Source: Saccharomonospora marina XMU15
GTDB taxonomy: Bacteria; Actinomycetota; Actinomycetes; Mycobacteriales; Pseudonocardiaceae
Assembly (NCBI RefSeq): GCF_000244955.1
Contig: NZ_CM001439.1
Location: 5,451,234-5,515,233, forward strand
Reading direction: 5' to 3'
Length of the DNA: 64,000 nucleotides
This document shows, piece after piece, positions 35,846 to 44,466 of this stretch. A model generated the notes under the pieces. The model saw nothing but the letters and a program-made list of their open reading frames with translations, had not been told where the DNA came from and did no database searches. Both the position numbers and the translations under genes were made by a program. The stretch's first letter is position 1; every line of letters begins with the position of its first letter.

Positions 35846-36576
35846 TTCTCCGCCTCTTGCCCGACGTACTTCCTGCCCGTCGGGTTTGATCCGTCCTTGA
35901 CGATCAGTGTCCATCCTGGCGGCAGGAACCGAGGTAGTTGCTTGTCGCACGTCTCCATCTACTGCTGATCCTTTGGAGTAGTTCCGCATACCGGCCTGTT
36001 GATCTCGATCTCGGCATACTCGATGCCCTGATCGATCATCCGCGAGACAAACTGCGTCTCGACATGGCGGGCGATGGAGGGTTCCGCGTTCGGGATACCT
36101 TTCGCAAGTCCCAGTGCCACCCCCCGTGCGCGGGTCGCCTCGTAGTACTCACCGCCCTTTCCGCTCTCCAGCACCACGGCGTTACCGTCGCTGTCGCACC
36201 ATCGCCCGTGCGTTTTGCCTGGACGTGGGGGACGAGGCGGGGCCGAGCGTGCCCTTCCACCTGGTTGGGTAGGCACCGAGTCGGTCGTGGCGCCCACTGT
36301 CCTTGCCGCTGGGTTCGCCCCGATGCCGCTGGCGTAACTTCTGATTCGCTCAGCACAGCGGTCCAGTATCGCTGGTATCTGGATGAGTTCCTCGCGGCTC
36401 GCGTCATGGGCCGTCAGGCTCTGTAGCGCCTCGACATCGTTGGTCCCCCGCAGCAACGCGAACCCAGCGCCGGCCTCATCCTGGGCGACCAGTGCGGTGT
36501 TGACATGCCCCCTCGCTTCGGCGAGCTTGCCCAGCACCGTGCCAAGGGCCTCCCGTACCTCTTCCACGGCAGACAT
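35842..36576 (-). pseudogene. SCP1.201/DddA-like deaminase toxin with an in-frame amber codon
   Basis: The frame from ATG at 36576 runs 205 codons to a TAG at 35959-35961. The N-terminus is helical, with a Pro-rich linker, and then a deaminase domain with His171-Val-Glu173 and PVC at 195-197. Reading past the amber, the same frame carries METCDKQLPRFLPPGWTLIV, the expected second zinc Cys and the family C-terminus, and stops at 35842 overlapping the Imm1 start. The normal gene would be about 244 residues. The codon therefore interrupts the zinc site (Cys197 and Cys210), so the toxin is probably inactive unless the amber is read through or is a sequencing error. Confidence 0.75.
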
Positions 36577-37090
36577 GGGTTGAGCATGCCTGATCCCCCC
36601 AACACCCAATCGCTCTATGGCTGCAACGCTGTGGAACGAACGCGGAGGAGAGCACGGCGGCCCAGCGAATGCGAGGCCCTTCGCACTCGACCTATCGCCC
36701 GCACGCACTGCGCTGAGGCTGACACCGTCCGCAACCAGCCCGACAACCTCGACCCGATGCTGCTTCACGAGCCGAACGCTGGGGTCGCACTCATAGGACG
36801 CCGACACCCGTTCCGGGACAATACGATCGGTACGGGAGATATCGCTCTCTGCGCAGGGACAGGCTGCGCCTTCCGGCAGCGCTTCAGACCAGGAACGATC
36901 TGAATTTCGCCAGTCTTCGCAGGTGCGGTGGCGAAGGTTCCGGAACCAGCATGGCCACCCGGCCGCGGGGCCAGCGACGCCAGGACAGCCAGGCCGCCAC
37001 CTCCCGGGAGTCCAAGACCCAGCCAAGCTCGCTGAACGAGCGCGCCCAGGGGTTGCCAGACGCCCCATGGCGTCCCGCTAAACTGTGTAT
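36577..37090. other. 514-base spacer upstream of the deaminase gene
   Basis: The long minus frame that extends into this region has no protein-like content. The stretch separates the toxin from the tRNA gene, and probably includes its promoter. No repeat of the tRNA end was found here. Confidence 0.4.
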
Positions 37091-37163
37091 GGGCCGCTAG
37101 CTCAGTTGGTAGAGCAAGGGACTTTTAATCCCTGGGTCCAGGGTTCGAGCCCCTGGCGGCCCA
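37091..37163 (+). tRNA. tRNA-Lys (UUU)
   Basis: The 73-base gene folds as a full cloverleaf: acceptor GGGCCGC/GCGGCCC with discriminator A, D arm GCTC...GAGC, anticodon arm AGGGA-CTTTTAA-TCCCT with anticodon TTT, and T arm CAGGG-TTCGAGC-CCCTG. The CCA end is not encoded (the next bases are CCG). Such genes are common integration sites for mobile elements. Confidence 0.95.
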
Positions 37164-37861
37164 CCGATTTAGTCTTGTGCGAACCACTTCGTTCGGGGCT
37201 GTTTCCGCTGGTAGAGACGGTGTGGTCCTGTCGTTGTCGCGGGGTTGGGGGATGCGGAAGACCGGGTTGAGCCGGTCGGGTCCGGTGATGGTGACCATGA
37301 TCGACCACCCTTCAAGGGGGCCAGGAAACTCCCGCATTACTGGAGGTCGATTTTTCGGCCGATTTTGGACATCGACCCGGCCACCCGAGTCCGGACGGTC
37401 ACCCAGGACTCCAGGTATCGATGTTCAGGGGATGGCGTGCCAGCGGGCTGACCGGTCGCCGGTGCGCAGCGACCGGATGCGGTGGTGTAGTTCGGCGGCG
37501 GCGGCCGGTTTGTTGGGGGCCAGTCGAGGATGTTGTAGCCGTAGGCGGTCAGGAATCGCCGCCGGTCGGTTTCGGGTTCGTGGAAGTGGTCGGGGATGCC
37601 GGTGAGCAGGTCCAGTTCGCGGGGGCAGAGGCAGGTGCCGCAGCGGCACCGCCAGATCAACAAGCGACGGCGCCGCCGGGGTGGTGGGCCGGTGGGGCCA
37701 GAAGGTGGCGACCGCGTCGGCGGCGATGATCGGTTGCTCGCCGGACGCCGGGGCCTGGCTTACGCGCCATCACCAGTCACCTCCGCGGCCAGCATCACGC
37801 GCGAACCCCGCCAGGCCAAACCGACCCGCCGATTACATCCCCACATCAAGTAGACGAGGCA
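37164..37861. other. Spacer after the tRNA gene with one weak ORF
   Basis: A minus frame at 37337-37663 would encode a Cys-rich 108-residue protein (IWRCRCGTCLCPRELDLLTGIPDHFHEPE start), and its first half looks protein-like. It begins with TTG, has no ribosome-binding site, and its second half is not convincing, so it is not called a gene. The rest holds nothing I can assign. Confidence 0.3.
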
Positions 37862-38623
37862 CTAGTTTTCGGATTCGGCGGAGCCGTCGGGAGCGTTTGG
37901 GCTTTCGGTTGGTTCGTGGCCGAGGAGCTGCAAACAGCGAGTTCCGAGTCTCGTGATGCCATGTGCGTCAGTGTTCGCCACGCCGTCCCAGGTCCCGTCG
38001 CCCAACGTTCGCAATGCGCCGTGGCGAACGAGCGCGGCCAGCACCCCGTCGAGAAAGCCGTCGTAGTCCGATAGCGCCAGCGCGAGATGGGTCCGTTCCC
38101 AACCGCGGTGTCCGCCAGGGTTGGACCACATCGCTTTCGGGGGCTCCGGTTGCTCAGCGATCAGTTTCAGCACCACGACGTGTGGTGCTTCCAGGTCGTT
38201 CACCATCGAGGCCAGCAGCCTCGCTTCGTCAAGGTGGCTGTCGCTGCGCAGGCCATCGGCGAGGATCTGGCCGAGGGCCTGGATCTTGTCCTCCATCGAG
38301 GTCCTCGCCGCTGCTTCCAAGACCTGGGCGAGCAGTTCGAGGTGAGCGTCATGACCAGCTGCCCGCTCCACCAGGATGTCGAGGCCCACGTCCAAGAGGT
38401 CGGCGGCGTGTTCGAGCGACCGCGCTGCGCGGTCTCCGCGGCGCTCTCCTGCTCGCGTCCACACCTGTTGCAGATACTTGAGCACTGGTGCGCTGCCGCC
38501 GACCAGCGTCGCCCCGACGGGGTTCGCACCAAGGGCGACACTCGCCAACGTGGCGAGCGCTCCGAGTGCAGCGTCTTGACCTGCTCCCGAAACCGCCTTG
38601 CCCGATTTGTCACGCTTCATCAT
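37862..38623 (-). CDS. Hypothetical alpha-helical protein
   Basis: A 253-residue protein rich in helices. It has a Gly/Ala N-terminal stretch (LGALATLASVALGANPVGATLVGGSAP), then helical repeats (HAADLLDVGLDILVERAAG, and so on) and a C-terminal winged part (DGFLDGVLAALVRHGALRTLGDGTWDG). Family not recognised. It lies beside two deaminase toxin systems and could be a defence gene, which is only inference. Confidence 0.6.
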   Translation of the reverse strand: MMKRDKSGKAVSGAGQDAALGALATLASVALGANPVGATLVGGSAPVLKYLQQVWTRAGERRGDRAARSLEHAADLLDVGLDILVERAAGHDAHLELLAQVLEAAARTSMEDKIQALGQILADGLRSDSHLDEARLLASMVNDLEAPHVVVLKLIAEQPEPPKAMWSNPGGHRGWERTHLALALSDYDGFLDGVLAALVRHGALRTLGDGTWDGVANTDAHGITRLGTRCLQLLGHEPTESPNAPDGSAESEN

Positions 38624-38709
38624 CGTCGCTCCTGCTCAGATGCTGTTGTCGGTCCGTCGAGGTACGGTCTCGATCATCGGCAGACACAGGGTGGAGGGGC
38701 TACTCGGCG

Positions 38710-39438
38710 GTGTCGGTCCAGGAAACGGTGGCAGCGGTCAACCTGGCTGTGGAGAAGGCCGCAGCGGCTGGCGCGCGCCTTCAGCAGGCGGGGCAGGCAG
38801 CCGAGGAAGCTGCCCTGGCCCTGGCCCAGGCCGCGGAGGGCAGTTCGGACCAGGAGTTGGGTCAGGCTGTGGGCGCACTGGCGCAGATTGTCCAGGACAT
38901 TGGCAGCATCGGCCAGCTGGTGGCTAGGGCGTCGGGCGGGCTGCCGGCGTACGTGACGTCCTTGACCGGCGACCAGGGCCAGGACGAAGACGGCGGCCAG
39001 TCGTCGGGCCGGTCCGCGCCGTCCGGCAAGAAGGACGACGAGCCGGACGACCCGGTGGAGAAGGCGCGGCGCGAGCTGCCCGAGCGCGGGACCGGCCGTG
39101 GGGTGAAGACGCAGGGCCGCTGGTTTGCACCTGGTAAAACTATGTCGGCCGTAACCAGCGGCCGGGACGGCTGGACGGACCGGGTGAACCAGGTGGTGAA
39201 GGAGGCGGGGTGTCCATATGTGCCGCTGACCGCCGCCGCCGACGTGGAATTGAAAATCGCGGCCGAGATGCGCGATACCGGGATCACGAATGCCACGGTG
39301 GTTGTCAACAACCAGCCGTGCACGGGTCGAATGAGTTGTGACGGCTTGCTGGGCGTGGTGCTGCCGGAGGGCAGCACGTTGACGGTTTACGGGACCGGCG
39401 GCTTCAAGAAGGTTTACAAGGGAGGGCAGCGGTGGTGA
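38710..39438 (+). CDS. SCP1.201/DddA-like deaminase toxin
   Basis: A 242-residue protein. The first 85 residues are helices (VNLAVEKAAAAGARLQQAG..., QAVGALAQIVQDIG), resembling the export-directed N-terminus of actinobacterial polymorphic toxins. A charged linker follows, then the deaminase domain with AADVELKIAAEMRDTGITNATVVVNN, a PC at 203-204, Cys210 and VVLPEGSTLTVYG. The catalytic motif is Asp178-Val-Glu180 instead of His-x-Glu. The deaminase superfamily allows [HCD]xE, so activity is possible but untested. GTG at 38710 follows GGAGGGG. The stop overlaps the Imm1 start. Such toxins deaminate cytosine in DNA. Confidence 0.75.
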   Translation: MSVQETVAAVNLAVEKAAAAGARLQQAGQAAEEAALALAQAAEGSSDQELGQAVGALAQIVQDIGSIGQLVARASGGLPAYVTSLTGDQGQDEDGGQSSGRSAPSGKKDDEPDDPVEKARRELPERGTGRGVKTQGRWFAPGKTMSAVTSGRDGWTDRVNQVVKEAGCPYVPLTAAADVELKIAAEMRDTGITNATVVVNNQPCTGRMSCDGLLGVVLPEGSTLTVYGTGGFKKVYKGGQRW

Positions 39439-39860
39439 CGTTCGATGCGTACTTCGACCCGGAACACCGGGAGCCGGTCGCGTTGAGCACGTCGGCTCAG
39501 GTCGATGAGCTGCTGAACCAGATGGTGGCCGAAGCGGAGTCTCCGGAGGTCGAGGTGGGCTTGGTTGCCCAGTTGGAGCGGAAGGACGACGACGGCTGGT
39601 CGGTTCTTCAGTTCGGGGTGCGCGCGGCTGCCACGATGTGCGGGTTTGTCGGGTACATGGCCAAGGGCGAGCCGAGCACTATCAGCGACAACGGTGGGAC
39701 GTCGCCAGAACCGGTGGCGTACGACTACCAGACCCATGAACGCGAGGTGCCGACCAACGCGGAGATCACGTGGCCGACTGTGCGCCAGGCGGTCCACGAC
39801 TACGTGGCGTCGGGCGGTGCCCGGCCTGACGGAGTGCGCTGGCGGGAGGTCACCTACTAG
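39435..39860 (+). CDS. Imm1-family immunity protein
   Basis: A 141-residue protein with the Imm1 layout: short strands, a central WSVLQFGVRAAATMCGFVGYM stretch, and the ending TVRQAVHDYVASGGARPDGVRW. GTG at 39435 overlaps the toxin stop by four bases (GTGA); a GTG one codon earlier is also possible. It should neutralise the toxin encoded upstream. It shares fold and position with the Imm1 protein at 35426, but the sequences are not close. Confidence 0.75.
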   Translation: MTFDAYFDPEHREPVALSTSAQVDELLNQMVAEAESPEVEVGLVAQLERKDDDGWSVLQFGVRAAATMCGFVGYMAKGEPSTISDNGGTSPEPVAYDYQTHEREVPTNAEITWPTVRQAVHDYVASGGARPDGVRWREVTY

Positions 39861-39895
39861 ATGTACCCGGTGCTCCAGTCGCCATACGGGTCACC

Positions 39896-40258
39896 TCAAG
39901 AGATCCTTGCGCTCAGACAGGGCCGGATGAAGTCTTTTTCGTAAGCCCATCTGCGCACGCTGAGGTACGGGCGGAGCCGACCCGCGAACTCGTGGGGATC
40001 CGCGCCCAGCGCGACGCCCGCTGCCTTTCCCTGCTGCGCGCCGATCACCAGCACGGCGTAGCCCTTGAAGTGCCGTGTTGCGTCCCTCGGGGCCTGCCCG
40101 TTCGCGCAGGCCAGGAGAAACTTGGCGACCTTCACCAGGCCCGGGTTCAAGGCGATGTCCACGGTCCTCTTGGCTTCGAGATAGCTCGAGTCTGCCGTAT
40201 CACCATTCGCAACTACGTGATCCAGAACGGACCGCAGAATGCGCTCGCCCAGCGGCAC
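39896..40258 (-). pseudogene. Truncated AlbA_2/Schlafen-like ATP-binding domain
   Basis: A 120-residue fragment. The part DSSYLEAKRTVDIALNPGLVKVAKFLLACANG... and FKGYAVLVIGAQQGKAAGV looks like the AlbA_2 domain of transcriptional regulators of the Schlafen type. These are usually over 350 residues, and here the C-terminal part is missing. It is probably the remnant of a defence or regulatory gene. Confidence 0.5.
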
Positions 40259-40298
40259 GACAGTCGTCGGGGAGTGCCGCGGCCCGCGTTAGCGCCAG

Positions 40299-40763
40299 GT
40301 GGCGAGTGACCAGGGGCCGTCGATCCACAGCTGTATTTCGGCGATCGCCGGCGAGGCGCCACTGCTGCTCGGCGACCTCAACGTGCTCGAACCCAGCCAC
40401 ACCCCGGCGCACCGCGGCCAGTTCGCGCCGTTCGAGTACGCCTTCTACACCGGTTTGACTGACCGGCACGGCCTGCTCGACCTGTTCCGGCACCTACACC
40501 CCGACCGGGTCGAGCACAGCTGGGCCCGCCGCGCGGACCTGGGCTACCGCTACGACCACGCCCACGGCTCGGCCGCCCTGGCCGAGCGGCTCACCTCATG
40601 CGAGTACGTCCACGAGACCAGGGAAATCACGGCGGACGGCAACTGGCTCACCGACCATTCCGGACTCGCCGTGCGCCTTTCGCTGACCGCCACTACTGCG
40701 CTGCTAACGTCGGACCCCGCCACGGCGGCCACACCTGCCGAGCCGGAGCCCACCCTGTTCTAA
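40299..40763 (+). pseudogene. C-terminal fragment of an endonuclease/exonuclease/phosphatase protein
   Basis: The fragment has LLLGDLNVLEPSH (Asp and Asn of the EEP core), RYDHAHGS and TDHSGLAVRL (the catalytic Asp-His pair), but it lacks the first half of the domain. Its ATG is chance. The neighbouring fragment on the other strand suggests a rearrangement junction near 40260-40300. Confidence 0.55.
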
Positions 40764-40779
40764 CCCACCACCGGCCGGG

Positions 40780-41057
40780 TTCGCGGTCGGCTGCCGGAGC
40801 ACATATCCGTCAGCCGAGACCGCGAGGACCAGCCGCAGCATGACCGCCTCGACCAGCACCGCCGCTCCGGTTCGGCGTTCCCTGCCTGTTTGACCTGCTG
40901 CCCCAGAGCACGCGGACCTTCTCCTTGAGCCGGTCTCGCGGGTCCGTCTCAGCTCGGCGCGGGTCAACTCCAGATCGACCGCGAGGCTCGCGGCGCTGGC
41001 CGTGATACCCGACTGGCGCTCGCGCTGCTGGGTGCCTTTGTACAGAGCCGCTGCCAC
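40780..41057 (-). pseudogene. Frameshifted helical protein resembling DUF6262
   Basis: The first 40 codons from ATG at 41057 give a helical MAAALYKGTQQRERQ... sequence with ELTRAELRR. The protein character then changes frame: DRLKEKVRVL appears one frame over and GQQVKQAGNAE in the third. Two frameshifts therefore break the gene. The pattern resembles small DUF6262 proteins found with Tn554-type recombinases. The rest up to 41247 holds nothing I can assign. Confidence 0.4.
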
Positions 41058-41247
41058 CGATGCGGCGGTGTGCTCGACACCGCCGCCGGGCGCGGTCCGA
41101 TACGGCGTCTACCCTGGCCTAATCCGCTTGATTGACACCAACCGGCCGAGATCTTCGATCAGATCGCCCGTGTTACACGCCGTCCCACGGCCACCGTCAC
41201 CTTGGACCGTACTGTCACGCTGCCAGCCCCCCGCCACAGCATGCGTC

Positions 41248-44200
41248 TCAGTCTGACGACGCGTTTGCTCGGGTTCCGTTGCCGTTCGAGACGTAGCGGG
41301 GTGCCATTGCCTCCATCTGCTCGATCACGAGCCTGATGGCTTCGGGCTGCCTGTCCGGCGGGTACTTGTACTTCACGAGCAGGCGTTTGATCGAGGATCG
41401 GAGCTTGGCCCGGACATCGTCTCGCACCGTCCAGTCGGTCTTGACGTCGCGTCGCATCACCGCCACCAGTTCGCGTGCGATCTGGGCGAGCACGTCGTCG
41501 CCTTGGAGTTCAACGGCGGACTCGTTGGTGCTGACCGCGTCGTAGAACGCCAACTCGTCGTGGGACAGGGGCGGATCGAAGCGCTGGCCCCGGTTGCCCT
41601 CCGCGGCGACTTCCTTGGCCAGTTCGATGAGCTCGGCGATCACCTCGGCCGAGGTGAGCTGCTGGTTGGTGTACTTGCGCATCAGCTCGGCGATTCGCTC
41701 GGAGAACGCCCGCTGACGCACGAGGTTGTGCCGCGTGACGTGATCCGACTCCTCAACCAGCAGCGCGCGCAACGCTTCGATGGCGAGGTGCGGGTTCGAC
41801 GCCGATTGGGCCTTGAGCTGGAACTCTGGCCCCAGGTCGGACAGTGACGGCTTCGGCAAGCCAGCAGCGTCGTAGATGTCGATGATCTCACCGGACGCGG
41901 TTGAGGTGGCCACCAGCGCGGAGAGCATCCGCTGGATCTCCTCCGGCACGGGCTTGCCCTCGGCCTGCCGCTGTTGGGCGTCGAACTTGCCCATCCACAC
42001 GCGGACTTCTTCGTAGAACCTCGCCGTGACGCGGAGGTGTTCGAGGGTCTGGTTGCCTGCGCACAGCGCCCACGCACGGGCCAGTTGGTTAGCCAGCTTG
42101 CGGAAGCGGTCGCCGAGCGTTTCCTCGCCTTCCGGCACCTGGTTGCCGGGAGTGGTGGGTGAGCGCAGGTAGTTGGTGAGCCCGTAGGCGGCCTTGACCC
42201 AGCTCTTCGGGCCGCCATCCAGCTTCGCCCGCCACGGGTACCCGGCACACAGCTCGTCGAGGGAGGCGATGAGCGTGGTGGTGAGGTCGACAGCCTCGTC
42301 AAGGTGCTTGCCGACCGGTTTCTTAGCCCGGTCCGTGTCGGTGTATTCGGTGAGCGCCCTGCTCAAGTTGTCCGCCAGCGGCGCGTAGGCGACGAGCAAG
42401 CCGTCCGGCTTGCCGTGGAAGGTGCGGTTCACCCGCGCCAGGGTCTGCATCAGCAGCGCGCCCTTGAGCGGGCGGTCAAGGTACAGCGTGTGCAGCGGTG
42501 GCGCGTCGAAGCCGGTCAGCATCATGTCCTTGACGATGACGATCTGGAGCTCGTCATCGGCGTCGCGGAGCCGCTTCTGGATGACCTTGTTCTGCCCGTC
42601 ACGCCGGACGTGCTTGGCCACCGGCATGACGTCCTGAGCCGAGCCAGAGTAGACGACCTTGACCAGGCCCTTGTCGACGGCGTCGTTGTGCCAGTCCGGC
42701 TTGATTTTGATGATCTCGTCGTAGAGGTGGGCGCAGATCTCTCGGGTCGCGCCGACGATGAACGCCTTGCCGGGAGAGCCGATGAACTTGCGCATCTGCT
42801 CCGAGCGGGTCTCCCAGTGCTGGACGATGTCGGCAGCCAATGCCTCCAACCGCGCGGGAGCCCCGTACACAGCGTTGATCACGGCGACGGACTTCTCGAT
42901 CTTGGCGCGTTCCACCTCATCAAGCCCAAGAGTGGCCTCATCCGCAGCCCGGTCGAGGTCCTCCTCACTGACGTCCTTGGTCAACCCGACCTTGATCAGA
43001 CGCGGTTCGAAGTAGACCGGGACGGTGGCACCGTCATCGACCGCGCGGGTGAGGTCGTAAATGTCGATGTAATCACCGAACACCTCTCTGGTGTTGCGGT
43101 CCTCGAAGGAGATCGGTGTCCCGGTGAACGCGATCAGCGCGGCGTTAGGCAGGGCATCCTTGAGGTGGCGGGCGTAGCCGTCGAGATCGTCGTAGTGGCT
43201 ACGGTGGGCCTCGTCGGCGATGACGATGATGTTCCGGCGGTCCGACAGCAGCGGATGATCCAGCCCGGCGTCCTTCTCGGCCTTGCTGAGACCGAACTTC
43301 TGTAGCGTAGTGAAATAGATGCCGCCCGTTGCCCGGTTGGCCAGCTCCTCACGCAGTTGCGCACGGGTCGTCACTTTGGTTGGGGACTCGCTCAGCAGAC
43401 GGGATCGGTTGAACGCTTCGTACAGCTGCCCGTCCAGCTCCTTGCGGTCGGTCACGACGATGATGGTCGGGTTCTTGAGCTTCGGCTGTGCCGCCACCAG
43501 ATGGGCGTACAGTTCCATCTCCATCGACTTGCCCGACCCCTGGGTGTGCCACACGACCCCGGCCTTGCCATTGCTCTCCACAGCGGCGACCGTCGACCCA
43601 ACTGCTTTGGTGACCGCGAAGTACTGGTGCGGCTTGGCGATCCGCTTCGCGTACCCCTCGGCCCCGCCGTCGAACGCGGTGAAGTTCCGTTGCAACTGGA
43701 GGAACCGCTCCGGGTTGAACACGCCCTCGATCAGGAACTCAAGCTCAGTGCCGAGGTGCACGTCATCGAGCGGCTCGCCGAGCTTCACCGGCTTGCCGTC
43801 GTCATCGACATTCCACGGCGAGTAGTGGTTCAACGGCGTGAAGGGCGTGCCGTACCGGGCGGTGATGCCGTCGCTGATCACGGTCACCACCGCGAACCGG
43901 AATGCCATCGGGAATTCACGTAGGTAGGTCGCCAACTGGGCATGCGCGGCGTCGAGATCGGCCTTGGCCGCGCCTGCCTGCTTCAGCTCGAAGATCGCGA
44001 CCGGCATGCCGTTCAGGTAGAGCACCACATCGAAGCGGCGCTCGATCTCAGCCGTGCGGACGGTGACCTGGTTGACCGCGAGCAGTTCGTTGTCGCCGAC
44101 CTGGTGACTGACAAGGCGAATCGTCGGGTTCTGCTCGACACCGTCGGCGTCGATGTAGCTGATCCCGCGGTAGCCCTGAACACAGATCTGGTGCAGCCGG

Positions 44201-44466
44201 TAGTTCTCAGCGATCGCGTCCTGCGAGGTCGGCTGGACAATCTCCGCCAGCGCCTGCTCCAGATACTCCGCCGGCACCTGCGGGTTCAACTCCCGCATCT
44301 TGGCCAGCATCCGCCCTGGAAGCACGATGTCATCCCACGACGCCCGACCATTCTCTGCACCCGGCGCGATCGCGGTCCCTGGGAGTGCCTGCCACTCCTG
44401 CTCAGCGAGCGCCTCCAGCGCGACATACTCCCAGTCCGCCTCACTGAACCCCGGCTGCCCCACCAT
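41248..44466 (-). CDS. hsdR: Type I restriction enzyme, HsdR subunit
   Basis: A 1,072-residue protein. The N-terminal nuclease domain has the PD-(D/E)xK pattern (FDVVLYLNGMPVAIFELKQ). Next come Walker A HTQGSGKSME, the DEAH box (VIADEAHRSHY) and later helicase motifs (IAFTGTPI, DMMLTGFDAPPLHTLYLDRPLKG). It is the motor and nuclease of a type I system, cutting DNA that lacks the methylation set by HsdM and HsdS. The start shares one base with the hsdS stop (TAATG). Length is normal, and all motifs appear intact. Confidence 0.92.
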   Translation of the reverse strand: MVGQPGFSEADWEYVALEALAEQEWQALPGTAIAPGAENGRASWDDIVLPGRMLAKMRELNPQVPAEYLEQALAEIVQPTSQDAIAENYRLHQICVQGYRGISYIDADGVEQNPTIRLVSHQVGDNELLAVNQVTVRTAEIERRFDVVLYLNGMPVAIFELKQAGAAKADLDAAHAQLATYLREFPMAFRFAVVTVISDGITARYGTPFTPLNHYSPWNVDDDGKPVKLGEPLDDVHLGTELEFLIEGVFNPERFLQLQRNFTAFDGGAEGYAKRIAKPHQYFAVTKAVGSTVAAVESNGKAGVVWHTQGSGKSMEMELYAHLVAAQPKLKNPTIIVVTDRKELDGQLYEAFNRSRLLSESPTKVTTRAQLREELANRATGGIYFTTLQKFGLSKAEKDAGLDHPLLSDRRNIIVIADEAHRSHYDDLDGYARHLKDALPNAALIAFTGTPISFEDRNTREVFGDYIDIYDLTRAVDDGATVPVYFEPRLIKVGLTKDVSEEDLDRAADEATLGLDEVERAKIEKSVAVINAVYGAPARLEALAADIVQHWETRSEQMRKFIGSPGKAFIVGATREICAHLYDEIIKIKPDWHNDAVDKGLVKVVYSGSAQDVMPVAKHVRRDGQNKVIQKRLRDADDELQIVIVKDMMLTGFDAPPLHTLYLDRPLKGALLMQTLARVNRTFHGKPDGLLVAYAPLADNLSRALTEYTDTDRAKKPVGKHLDEAVDLTTTLIASLDELCAGYPWRAKLDGGPKSWVKAAYGLTNYLRSPTTPGNQVPEGEETLGDRFRKLANQLARAWALCAGNQTLEHLRVTARFYEEVRVWMGKFDAQQRQAEGKPVPEEIQRMLSALVATSTASGEIIDIYDAAGLPKPSLSDLGPEFQLKAQSASNPHLAIEALRALLVEESDHVTRHNLVRQRAFSERIAELMRKYTNQQLTSAEVIAELIELAKEVAAEGNRGQRFDPPLSHDELAFYDAVSTNESAVELQGDDVLAQIARELVAVMRRDVKTDWTVRDDVRAKLRSSIKRLLVKYKYPPDRQPEAIRLVIEQMEAMAPRYVSNGNGTRANASSD

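Noticed and set aside
37337-37663. Cys-rich 108-residue ORF
   Set aside because: TTG start without ribosome-binding site and a poor second half. Kept only as a remark.
40704-41057. 117-residue minus-strand ORF as an intact gene
   Set aside because: Only its first 40 codons look like protein; the rest changes frame twice, so it is a pseudogene.
37091-41250. Integrated element bounded by a tRNA-end direct repeat
   Set aside because: No second copy of the tRNA-Lys 3' end was seen inside the window.
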